Shown one piece after another: positions 10,890 through 22,200 of a stretch of 64,000 nucleotides of DNA (positions are counted from its first letter, which is position 1; the number at the start of each line of letters is the position of its first letter). A program made the position numbers and the translations under genes. The DNA comes from Haematococcus lacustris (Eukaryota > Chlorophyta > Chlorophyceae > Chlamydomonadales > Haematococcaceae): positions 2,191,768 through 2,255,767 of the forward strand of contig JASKMD010000021.1 of the NCBI GenBank assembly GCA_030144725.1, read 5' to 3'. Below the pieces are notes generated by a model. That model was not told the DNA's origin and did not search any database. It worked only from the letters and a program-made list of their open reading frames with translations.

Positions 10890-13292
10890 ATGCAGCGGGA
10901 TGCGGACACTGCGATATCAAACAACCAGGCTGAGTTCATCCTTCAAGTGCGCGGGGTGTACTTGCTGCCGCGCATTCCGATGGCATGCGGGCCTTTCATG
11001 ATGGCGTGCGGCCGATGCAGGCGCTCAAAGATGAATGCCGCTTAGATGGGCGCCGGCCCTTTGACTTTCGTCGCATCAAATTCGCGGTATGTCTTGCACA
11101 ACGCTCAACCTGAGCCGCCCATCGTTTGCTTGCCCCCTAATCTATCTCTAACCTGCACATAGCCGGTTCCCCTGTCCCCTGGCAGTCCCTGCTTTCCTCA
11201 CATGCATGCTGATCTCCTGCCACTCGCCCTCGTTGGCAGCAGACTACCAGGCTGCACCATCATGGTCACCATGGCAGTTTGCAGCAGTGCTTGCCACAGC
11301 CACTGCTTGTCAGTGCATGCCAAGCTGGGCTTGCATAAGCATGACGGCCTGATGTGGCACTCCAGCAACAGTGCCCACCCTCCGCCCCGCAGTTCTCCCC
11401 TGATGACAGCGGTGTGACCTTGACCTTGGGTGCCACCCGGGTGATGGCAGTCATCACAGCAAAGCTGGTGCCACCCTACCCAGATCGACCAAGCGAGGTA
11501 TGCCTGACTGTCCACGCCCACCCCCGGTTGCTGCTCCCAATTGCGCCCACCCCTGCTGCTGCTGCTGCTGCTGCTCCCACCTCTCCTGCTCCCGCTGCTG
11601 CTGCTGATGATGATGATGCGGATGCTGCTGCTGGGGTCTGGCGGCAGGGCTCCATTCGCTTCAAAGTGGAGGCAGGGCCCATGGCCTCCCCCGCCTTTGA
11701 GGCCGGGCGCCCTGGCCAGCTTGCGGTGGAGGTCGGACGGCTGGTCGAGCGCGGTCTGAAGCAGAGCGGGGCGCTGGACACTGAGGCGCTGTGCGTCATG
11801 GCCGGCCGCAAGGTCAGGCGGGGGCAGGGGCAGGGGCAGGGGCAGGGGCAGGGGCAGGGGCAGGGGCAGGGGCAGGGGCAGGGGCAGGGGCAGGGGCAGG
11901 GGCAGGGGCAGGGGCAGGGGCAGGGGCAGGGGCAGGGGCAGGGGCAGGGGCAGGGGCAGCATGGGGTGAGGGGCATGGGTGAGGGGCAAGGGGGCGGGCC
12001 TGGGGGGCGGGGAGGCCAGAGGGAAGGTGGGGCCAGGGGGTAAGGGAGGCACGTTGTAGAGGTCACTGGATGGGCCAAGGGAGGTCTCCCCACGGTTCAA
12101 GGTGCCTGTAGTTGAGGAGTGAGGGTGGGACGCCAGGATGCATGGCGGAGCGAGGTGTAAAACTAATGGTGGGAAAGAGTGAGCAGTAAGAAAAATAGCA
12201 TGCATGCATGCATGTGCAGGTGTGGGATTTGAGGTGTGACTTACACATTTTGGACCATGAGGGGAACCTGGTGGATGCATGCCACCTAGCTGCCCTGGCC
12301 GCCTTCATGGCCTTCAGGTGAGATCCAGGGCCACTGACATAGTCTGTGTGGCCCCCTCAGCCTCCTGGCCTGCCTGCCTGCTGCCTGACCACCCTGATCT
12401 GCATGCTGCCGACCTCATGTGCGCTAGCATGCCATGATGTGGTCACCCCCATGCTCCGGAGCTCACTATGCACCACAGCAGGCAGCAGCAGCAGCAGCAG
12501 ATGGATCAGCAGCAGCAGCAGCAGCAGTAAGAGCGAGAGCAGGAACAGGGGCAGCAAAAGCAACGGCTGCCCTCCTTCACATGCCCCCTGCCTCCCCCAC
12601 CCCTGCCCCCCCCACCCCTACCCCCCACCCCCTGCCCCCCACCTGTGACCCCCCCCCTGCAGGCGGCCTGACGTGAGCTTTGGAGGGCCGCAGGGCAGCA
12701 GCCTGGTGGTCCACCCCCCTGAGCAGCGCGAGCCGCTGCCCCTCACCATCCACCACCTGCCTGTCAGCGTCACCTTTGCCCTGTATGAGGTGCGCACCAT
12801 GGGCCTACCCCCCTGGCCCACCCCCTGGGCCTCCCCCCCCAGGGTTTCCCCCCTGCAGCCCCCCCTCCCCCTGGGCTCCCACCCCAGGCATACATTGTCT
12901 GGGCAGCAGCAGACCCAGACAAGGGTGCCCTGTATGAGCTGCGTGCCCTGGGCCTCCCCCCTGCGGCTGCCTCCTGGGCTTCCACTCTGGGCCTCCCACC
13001 CTGGGCATTGCCCCTGGGTCTTCCCCCTGGGCCCCCCCGCCGGGCCACCCCGCCGGGCTACCTCCTTTACGTAGCTCCTGTCATGATGGCATGATGGTGT
13101 GATGGTGACCTTTCCCAGGCTCGGTGCAACTCCTCTGCCCACCCCCTCTGGGTAAGGAAAAAACAAGAATAAGAAAAACAAATCTATGCAAAGCATTTGC
13201 CTGCGTGCCCCTTCACCCCTCAGGGCTACACCTAGCACCTGGTTTGGTGGCTGCTGCAGCCGCACTCCCTTAGCACCCCACCGCTCCTGGCA

Positions 13293-13333
<41 letters not shown>

Positions 13334-13846
13334 ATGATGGTCAGGCAAGTGATGATGGCAGCCTTGGAAACCCCACCGCTCCTGGCATGATGATGATGAT
13401 GATGCTGGTGATGATGCTGCTGATGCTGATGACGATGGCAGGCAGGCCTACCCCTCAGTACCCTGCTGCTGCTGCCCCCTCCTCCTGCCACCCACTGATG
13501 CAAGAGGGGGGATCAGGGGGAGGCAAGGGGGCACCCTCCTCCTGCCGCTCTTACTGCCACTGCCGCTGCTGTCATTATCGCTGCCGTCGTGGCTGGCATT
13601 GACCTATTTTGTGGGTGTGTTGCGCGGGGGTGTGGGGGGCAGGATGGCGACACAGTGGTGGTGGACCCCAGCCGGCAGGAAGCTGCAGCCGCTGCTGGCA
13701 GCGTTACCCTGGTGGTCAACACGGGTCAGGAGGTGTGCGCGGTGCAGAAGGCTGACGGGGTTGGCTTAACCCAGAGCCAAATCATGCGGTGAGGGGGAGG
13801 GGGGGGGGAGGGGAGGGGCGGTGAGAGGGAGGGCAGGAAGGGGGAG

Positions 13847-13904
<58 letters not shown>

Positions 13905-16580
13905 CATGACGTTTGTTTGCCAGCTGTGTCAAAGGTAGGCGCCTGCTGTCTGTGCTGTCCAGTCTATAGCCAGCCTATGTGTTAATAGCCGCCCATGTGA
14001 TGCTTGCATGGCCATGCAAGCATGCAGGCTCATGCGGATAGCATGCAGCAAGGCAGAGGAGATGGTGGCAGCGCTGAAGCAGGCTCTGCAGGAGCATGAG
14101 GTGGCAAGAGTGGCGGCTAGGGTGCGCAGGGCACAAGCAGCAGCTGCACCGGCCGCGGCGAATGCATCCCGCCATGTGTTAGGAGCGGCTCTTGGGCCTG
14201 CATTAGCAGCAGGTGGGTCAGGCAGCAGCAGCAGGTGGGGCGGGAAGGAGCAGCAGCTGGTGGGTGAGGCAGACCAGCAGCAGCAGCGGATGGTCAGGCA
14301 GCAGCAGCAACAGCAGCAGCAGGTGGAGTAGGGGAAAGGGGGTCTCGTGGTAGGGGGAGGTGAGGGTGAAGAGTGAGGGAGTAGGTAAAGCGTAGGCAGC
14401 AAGAAGGTAGACAGGGACACATGACTGCTGCCAATGTCCTGAGCCCTTCACACCCCCTGTCACATTTTGTGTGTCACACCTGTCCTCACACCTGCATGTC
14501 GCCCGCAGCCACACTTTCTGCCACATGTCACATCTTCACACCCAGCCTGCTCAGCATCATCTAGGGTGTGAGCTGCAGCCCTGCCCTGCCGTGACCTCCT
14601 GTTGCAGGGGGGCCAGCCAGAGGCATGGTGGTGGACGGGGAGGGGGCAGGGCAGCAGCAGCAGCAGGAGGACGGGGCAGCAGCACAACTGGCTGCCGGTG
14701 GGTGCCAACCACCTGGCCCCCCCACCCCCCCTAAAAGCTGTGCACTTGCGCTACCCAACCATGGCCATCATACAACCTGCCGCCCCCCAGCTGCACCCGC
14801 CATCGCACCCTCCGCCCGCACCCGCCCCCTGCCGCCCCCTGACTGCACCTCCCACCACTCACGCATGGTTTCTTGGCCTGCCAACTCGGTCCCTTCCTGC
14901 CCCTGGCCTGAACCCTGCTGACCTGCCTGGGCACCTTGGTGCTTTCGCCTGTGCCCGAACCCCAACCCCAGCGCTGCTGCCCTGCCACACCACCCAGCCT
15001 TCCCCCTGGTGGTCAACTCCTACCCAGCCACTTCACCTCCTGGCCAACCCTCCTCCCCCAACGCCCTCAGCCAGCAGGGCCTCCCTCCCGCCCCGCTTGC
15101 CCAAACACCTCGCCTCACCTCATCGGGCATGAGTCTAAGTGTGACCTGACATGATGAGATTTGAAAGGAGTGATGAGCTGCTGTTTGGCCGTGCCTCATC
15201 CAATGCCTTGGGCATGCAAAAGAGAGTGCGGGCAGCAGGGTCCAGGTACTGCCCCCCCCGTATCCCCTACCTCCACCCTGCCTGCCTGCCTGCCTGCCCG
15301 CCTTGCAGACCTAGGCATCTCTTTGCCCTCCTCCTCCTCTTCCTCCTCCTCTGACGATGACAGCAGCAGCGAAGGGGGGGAGGAGGGGGAGGCCATGGAG
15401 GAGGGTGCGGCAAGGGCCGGGCAAGGGCCTCAGACAGCAGCCAGTTCAGTCAGTCCTGCCACAGACCCCACAGCAGGCAGTTCAGCTCTAGGCAGGTCTA
15501 CAGCCACAACAACCCAGCAGGGGCGTGGGGGCGCTGGTGGGGGCAGCAGCCCAGCAGCCGGCGCCCTCCCTGCTGCCGCCAAGGCAGGGGTGGGGGCCAC
15601 ATCAGGTCAGCAGGGCCTGCCCAGCCCTAGCAGCGTACTGCAGCTAGTGGGGGGAGGGAGGGCGGGGGGAGGGGCCAAGGGGCTGGCAGTGGAGGTGGGC
15701 GCAGGGACTAAGGCGGCGCTGGCACGCAGCAGGTCGCCCCTGCAGAGCCCAAGAGGTGGGGGGAGCCGGGCAGTGGGGGGCCGGGGCTGATAGGCGGGTG
15801 GGTGGGGCAGGCGGGTAGGTAGGAGGGTGGGCAGTTTTGTTATTATTTGAGGTATGCATTTGAGGTACACTTGAGGTATGTATTCTTTAACAACACTGCA
15901 TTGTTTTGTTGTTGCAAAGTAACACTGGCAGCCTAACTAATTTGTGTGTGTGTGGGGCGGGCGGGCGGGCGGGCGGGCGGGTGGGTGGGTGGGGACCCCC
16001 TGGTAGTCAGCCCTTCTTGTTTTCTAGCACCAAGCAGGCTGGCAGGGACCTTGCGCCATCTGTTGACACGTGTTTGGCTGCGCAGCCTCTGGTCCGCGTG
16101 GCGCACCCAACCCTCTGTCGTCTCCCTCCCAGCCTTCGCCCCTCCCTGCTGCAGCACCCAGCCAGCCTGCCACAGCTGCCGTGGACACGCCTGGGCAGCT
16201 GGGTAACAGCCAAACAGGGGGTGGGGGGGATGGCAAGCGGCCACGCACCATGTTCGAGTCCGAGGACCAGATGGAGCAGGTGGCAGCCGTCATTGCAGGT
16301 GAGGGCTGCACTGCAGCCCCTGACCCTCCTCCTCTCCCTCCTCCTGCCCCCCCCTCCCCCCCAACCCCACCCCACCCTTGCACCTCCTCGCTCTCTCCCC
16401 TCTTCCCCACTCCCTTCCCCCTCCCTCACCCCCTCAATCCCTCCTCCTTTGCCATGTTGGCCTCGCCTTGCTCTGTATGCAGGGGCTGCCTCCGACCCGC
16501 GCAGCGACGGACCAGTGTCACAGCTCAAGGACGCCGTGAAGCCTAGAAGACCGGCGGGCCGGCAGCAGCCAGCGGTGTAA
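10890..16580 (+). CDS. RRP45: Exosome core subunit RRP45 (EXOSC9-like), 13 exons
   Basis: Exons are 10890..10946, 11021..11086, 11393..11497, 11648..11812, 12220..12317, 12663..12789, 13643..13788, 13924..13934, 14021..14212, 14608..14697, 15309..15755, 16155..16298 and 16483..16580, in phase throughout (581 residues). The first 250 residues are an RNase PH fold: RLDGRRPFDFRRI, VTLTLGATRVMAVI, PMASPAFEAGRPGQ, LDTEALCVMAGRK, VWDLRCDLHILDHEGNLVDA and PLTIHHLPVSVTFALY, all diagnostic of RRP45. It would form part of the inactive hexameric ring of the RNA exosome in nucleus and cytoplasm. The C-terminal half is a Ser/Asp/Glu/Gly-rich tail with the basic patch KRPRTMFESEDQ, as in plant RRP45. The tail exons 9-13 are less certain than exons 1-8. 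A TGTAA signal lies at 16816-16820. Confidence 0.87.
11820..11960. repeat. GGGGCA hexamer array in RRP45 intron 4
   Basis: About 23 uninterrupted GGGGCA hexamers start eight bases after the donor of RRP45 exon 4. The transcribed strand is the G-rich one, so the pre-mRNA would carry a guanine-run array that could form quadruplexes. Confidence 0.95.
13848..13903. repeat. CAG triplet array in RRP45 intron 7
   Basis: About 18 CAG/GCA triplets lie some 20 bases upstream of the 11-nt exon 8 of RRP45. Confidence 0.9.
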
Positions 16581-17514
16581 CAAGGGCAGCTGTCTTCTGC
16601 CGACTGCACAGTGGCGCTGGCAAGCGCTGGTCGCTTTCCCTTTAAGCAGGCCCCTGCCTAAAATGCGGCTCTCCGTCAGGGACCGAACGAGTCTCGCTTT
16701 ATGCTGAACGTGACCAGAATGGGCGATTGGGAGGTGGTCGACGATCGCCGGACGGGGGGGAAAGGCGGTGCGCAAAATGAGAGATGGGCATGTCGGGTTT
16801 GGTATAGTTGGTGGTTGTAACCTTAGAAGTCCCGACTCCTAGGTTAGGGACACACACCGGTCTCTCACTGCTGTGGAGAAGTGTAGGGGCTCCACAGGAG
16901 GATAGGGATACAGCATGGGTGATATATCCATTCACTGTGTCATACAGGTAGTGAGCTGAGAGATGTCCCCGTATTTTATGGCAAGTCCAGTTATTTTGTT
17001 AATGCAAAAAAGACGTTGGCTACAAAAGTACACCTTGGCTACATGCACTGTTATTGAGAGCATTAATCCTAACCTTTACCCTAACCCTGATCATCCAGGC
17101 AGTAGAACGCGGCCAGGTCATGACTGGCCTTTTCTCCACAAGCAGTGGCCCAACCGCGGACTATCGCATGTTGCACGGGCAGGGATTTTGAACAGGCAAT
17201 CCCTAGCTTCCGCTTCATTACTGAGATGTAGAACACCTTCAAGTATGCAGGCCTAACCCCAGCCCTAGTCATAGCACCAGACTCAGCCCTAGCCTTAAAT
17301 TGGTCATCTACTGCAGGTTGCAGTCGCGCAGAAGTCAGGTCTGACAGGGAACTACATGAAATGATGCCCGCTCGATAGGAGGGTGGTGTCGGTTAAGGTC
17401 ATTCTTCAAAACAAGCTCAAATTGTTGGGTCGGCGACTCTGCAAGTCATCAAAGCCTTGCAGCAACTCAGCCTTGGTGATCATCTGATCCACTCCCCGGT
17501 TGGGATCTGTCGTC
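16581..17514. other. Intergenic stretch between RRP45 and Ran
   Basis: No gene is seen. It contains the RRP45 poly(A) candidate TGTAA at 16816-16820 and some CCCTAACC-like words near 17,065-17,095 that are too few to call telomeric. The Ran promoter should lie in its right half; no clear TATA box was identified. Confidence 0.5.
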
Positions 17515-18364
17515 ATGGCTCTGCCTGGCCAGAACACCCCAGCAGGAGTCCCGTTCTTTAAGCTGGTGCTGGTGGGCGACGGTGGCACAGGTACCTAGTG
17601 GCCGCGCGTCTAGCCCCATTTCACTGACGTTTTCGCGTTCCGTTGAGCAGCCTGGTGCTCGCTACACGTAGCTTCTAGCATATCCGCAGTGTCGGCGCAG
17701 CGAGCTGTCACTCGCCGACCCTTGACTGCTGCCTTAAACCAGACAGCACCGAACCTGTTGTGTTGCAGGCAAGACCACCTTTGTTAAGCGTCACTTGACC
17801 GGCGAGTTCGAGAAGAAATACGAGCCCACAATTGGCGTGGAGGTCCGGCCTTTGGACTTCACTACTAACCGTGGCAAGATCAGGTTCTTCTGCTGGGACA
17901 CAGCTGGGCAAGAGAAGTTCGGAGGCCTGCGCGACGGATACTACATTCACGGCCAGTGCGCCATCATCATGTTTGATGTTACCTCGCGGCTTACCTACAA
18001 GAACGTGCCTACCTGGCACCGCGACCTGTGCCGCGTGTGCGAAAACATCCCAGTCGTTCTCTGCGGGAACAAGGTGGACGTCAAGAACCGGCAAGTCAAG
18101 CCCAAGCAGGTCACGTTCCACAGGAAGAAGAACCTGCAGTATTATGAGATCAGCGCCAAGAGCAACTACAACTATGAGAAGCCGTTCTTGTACCTGGCCC
18201 GCAAGCTGACCGGCGACCCCCACTTGACTTTCGTCGAGGAGATTGCGCTGCCACCTCCTGAGGTGCAAATCGACTTGGCTGAGCAGCAGCGCAATGAGGC
18301 AGAGCTCGTGGCTGCAGCCCAGGCCCCACTGCCAGCTGATGACGATGATGAGTTACTGGAGTAG
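17515..18364 (+). CDS. RAN: Ran GTPase, nuclear transport, two exons
   Basis: Exons are 17515..17590 and 17769..18364 (223 residues). All Ras-family motifs are intact: P-loop GDGGTGKTT (formed across the splice), switch I PTIGVEV, switch [23 protein letters not shown] and [13 protein letters not shown]. The C-terminus ends in an acidic DDDDELLE tail, the Ran hallmark, and there is no prenylation CaaX. Ran-GTP drives importin/exportin cargo release and spindle assembly. The single intron interrupts the P-loop glycine codon. Length matches Ran orthologues (about 215-225). A TGTAA poly(A) candidate lies at 18906-18910. Confidence 0.97.
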
Positions 18365-19242
18365 GTCAGCAGCAGGAGCAGCAGCAGGTATTGGACCAGG
18401 TGCAGCAGCGACAGGTGTGGCATCACGGGCTGTGTTTGTTGAATATCTGCGTGTCTTGGTTTGGCCTCAACTGCTTGCTCCCATATGTACAGGCTGCTGT
18501 TCACAATGCACAGGCTCATACTTTGGCATGCAATGCTACAGGTGTGCAGTGTGCTCGTGACATGCCATGGACAGGTTGCATACAGCTCACGCTTCACGGC
18601 ATAACGCAGTGCTCTGGCTAGGCTAGAAGCGTGCATGCCAGGGCATCGCAAGCTTGTCAGGACAACACAAGCATGTCAGTGCGGCTGAGATTGATATCTA
18701 ACATTAGACACAGATTCTTTATGGCAGGGGTGCTGGCCGGCAGTTGTTCTCTTGAGATGCCTTGCGCAGTAGGTAATGCCGTGTCGCTTGCAAGTGCTTG
18801 CAGTTGTGCTTTGACTGCTGATGGTGGCTTGTGTGGTGGCCACATCAGTCGCCAGGGTCAGGACTGGTTGTGCCAGCGGCTATGCCTAACAAATGAGTGC
18901 AAGTATGTAAGCAACTGCGCACATATGATGGTACGGGCGCAGGAGTGGGTCGTACTAGGATAAGACGTGTCAAAGCTGAGGTAAATGCTTAGAACGCGGA
19001 GCTGGTTAGCATTGTTACAACGCATTCATCTGCGCACTATCGTAACAAGCCCCGTGACACTGTTAATGATCTCAAGTACGGCGTGCGTGCGCAGGAAGTC
19101 GTTGATGATACGTACTGTCGTAGCTTGGTCGTCAGTTACGCGTTGTGTTGAACATGCAGCCGTTCAAATGAAAGCATGCAGCATGTACAACGACATAACT
19201 TTGTACTAAAGGCACCGCAGCGTAGGGCTCCTAGCACAGCAA
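18365..19242. other. Ran 3' UTR and spacer
   Basis: No gene is seen. The first part is probably Ran 3' untranslated sequence up to the TGTAA at 18906-18910; the remainder carries the promoter of the next gene. Confidence 0.55.
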
Positions 19243-22200
19243 ATGGGGACACCAGTAATAGACCTAATGCGTGCGGCGGAACTTATTTGGCAAGCGACAT
19301 CAAACGACCCTGATGCGTGGATGCTACGATGCTGCGCTGAGTACCTCATCGAGCGTTCTGTCAACGATCCACCTTACACGGCACGCATTCTTGACGCAGG
19401 TACGCCGCAGGGACGCGCAGTTAAAGTCTGGCGCTTTTAATTCTGCTCGCACTCGCCGTGTACCTGCCATCTCAGGGCCGGGTTTAATTCTTTGATGGCA
19501 GCTTTGCTTGCAACATCTATACAAGCAGCGGGATTCTGCTGAAATGTGTGCTTTACAGACAAGCATGTGGCGGCCAGCTGGCGCAGAGCCTTTAACCCGG
19601 CCAAGCCACCCAAGCTGTTGAGAGACCTGGTCACCAACGACCCTGCTTTCAAGTGAGCAGTAGCGCAGCAGCTGCAGCAGTGGATCAGGGAGCTTGCCAG
19701 GACTATGCTACAGTGTGTCCTAGGGCAGGGAGTGGATACAGGCAGCCAAACATCCAGGTCGACCCTGATGCAGATGCAGGGATAGCAGCTGAGCAAAGGT
19801 AACACGGTGATTTGCAAGCCTGTGATGGGTCCAGGCGCCAGGGTCCAGGATCCTGGGCAGGTGGAGAATAGAGGTAGCTGCAATGGGTGAGGGGTAGTTT
19901 TCACATTCAAATTTAGTCCCCCACGGCACCAACCTGTGTGAGTGGCTGTGCAACTTCAGTGCAAGCCTGTGTGTGCAGTGAGTTGTTCTATCTCTTCCCC
20001 TCATCCCATCCGTTTGCCTGCACTGTTTGCTTGAGCATGTTCTCTGTGTGCTGCATGTGCACCAGCCCACACAGGTTGTTGCCTTGACTGTCTGCCCATC
20101 ATGACTGCCTGACCCACGCTCACTCACTGCCACTTCTCGCCCACACTTTGAAGCATTACTCCTGCCTTACTCCCTGCTGCCTGCCCATCCAGGGTGGTGG
20201 TGGGCGCAGACCAGCTGACCTCCAATGTGCAGCTGTTGGCGTCCGGCCTGCTCGAGCGCGCTGGCTTGGCTGCCCCCTCCAACACAACGGTCCTGACTAA
20301 GGCCAAGCAGGATGCCCCTGGCCCCACAGACGCCACCCCACCCCCTGCCCCAGGTGCTGCCGGCATCAGGGCCGTCACCCATCGCCAGATGCGGGCAGCA
20401 CACCAGCTAGTGGCAGGCCTCTCTACTGTGGACGCTGTCACGCTGGCCTTGATGACAGCAGCGTTGATGTTGGGGGCTGAGGAAGAGGGGGAGCAGCAGG
20501 TGTGGGTCGACATGCTCCTGACAGCGCCAAGCCCTCCTCCGCCTCCCTGCCCCTCCCAGGCCTCCCTCTGCCCCATGCATCACCTGGCCCAACCTTACCG
20601 GCCTCCCCTGTCCCTACTCTGTCTTACCATGCACCGTCTGGCCCCATTCTGCCCTGGCCCTGCGCTCCACCCTACACCACACTCTGTCTAACCCTGACCT
20701 ACACTGAACAGAATGCCTGCGGTCTGGTCTAAGCACTGCCTCACGGGCTTCACTCCTAGGACTCCCCACAACCTATGCATCGCTGCTGTTGCCTGTGAAG
20801 GGGCAGGCAGCCTGGTGGCGACCCGCACCTACATGCAGAGGCTTGCATGTGTGCTTGCATGCAGGACACCCACCTCGCTGTGCTCTCCTTGATCACTCAA
20901 CCTGATGATGTGGCGGCAAAGTACGGCGACTACAAGGCCACGCTGTATGGTGTGGCTCAGACGCTAGACAAGGTGCGACTGGTCACCACCAAGACCACCA
21001 CCACCACCACCTCCACAGCCACCACCATCGCCATTGCAGCCAGGAAATGACTGCAGCAGCAGGAGCAGCAGGAGCAGCAGGAGCAGCGGCAGCAGCAGGA
21101 GCAGCAGCACGAGCAGGAGCAGCAGCAGCAGCAGCAGCAGCAGGAGCAGCAGCAGCAGGAGCAGGAGCGGGAGCTGCAGCAGCTCTGACAGAGCCCACAG
21201 CCCCACCTATTCTCAGCTCAAGTGAGCAGGAGGGGTCTTTTGTGACCCAGGCCTGCAGGTGGAGAGCAACGCATTGCGTGTGAACAAGTCCTGGTCATCA
21301 TCCAGGGCAGGAAGAGGAGCAGGGGCAGCATTCTAGCCCCACCTCCTGAGCCGCCGCCCCCACCTGCTATTTGGCAGGGCCGCAAGCTGTCCAAGAGCCT
21401 GAAACCGCCGGCCGTCACCCCAGAAGTTGCCGACCAGGTGTGGTGCACAGCTTGCACCCTGGCTGCACAGGCTCGGGGAGAGAGGTGGCTGAAAGCCCAC
21501 ACACCAGTGTTGTATTTTGTTCGTTTCGCCCTGATGCTCGACCTTACTTTGAGGTGGCGGACAGCCCACACACCCCATGCACCCCCCATGCACGGTCCCG
21601 AAGCTGACCGCTGGTGAGGGCCCTTTTGGTTGACCTGGTGTGGTTGACCTGGTGTGGTTGACCTGGTGTGGTTGACCTGGTGTGGTTGACCTGGTGTGGT
21701 TGACCTGGTGTGGTTGACCTGGTGTGGTTGACCTGGTGTGGTTGACCTGGTGTGGTTGACCTGGTGTGGTTGACCTGGTGTGGTTGACCTGGTGTGGTTG
21801 ACCTGGTGTGGTTGACCTGGTGTGGTTGACCTGGTGTGGTTGACCTGGTGTGGTTGACCTGGTGTGGTTGACCTGGTGTGGTTGACCTGGTGTGGTTGAC
21901 CTGGTGTGGTTGACCTGGTGTGGTTGACCTGGTGTGGTTGACCTGGTGTGGTTGACCTGGTGTGGTTGACCTGGTGTGGTTGACCTGGTGTGGTTGACCT
22001 GGTGTGGTTGACCTGGTGTGGTTGACCTGGTGTGGTTGACCTGGTGTGGTTGACCTGGTGTGGTTGACCTGGTGTGGTTGACCTGGTGTGGTTGACCTGG
22101 TGTGGTTGACCTGGTGTGGTTGACCTGGTGTGGTTGACCTGGTGTGGTTGACCTGGTGTGGTTGACCTGGTGTGGTTGACCTGGTGTGGTTGACCTGGTG

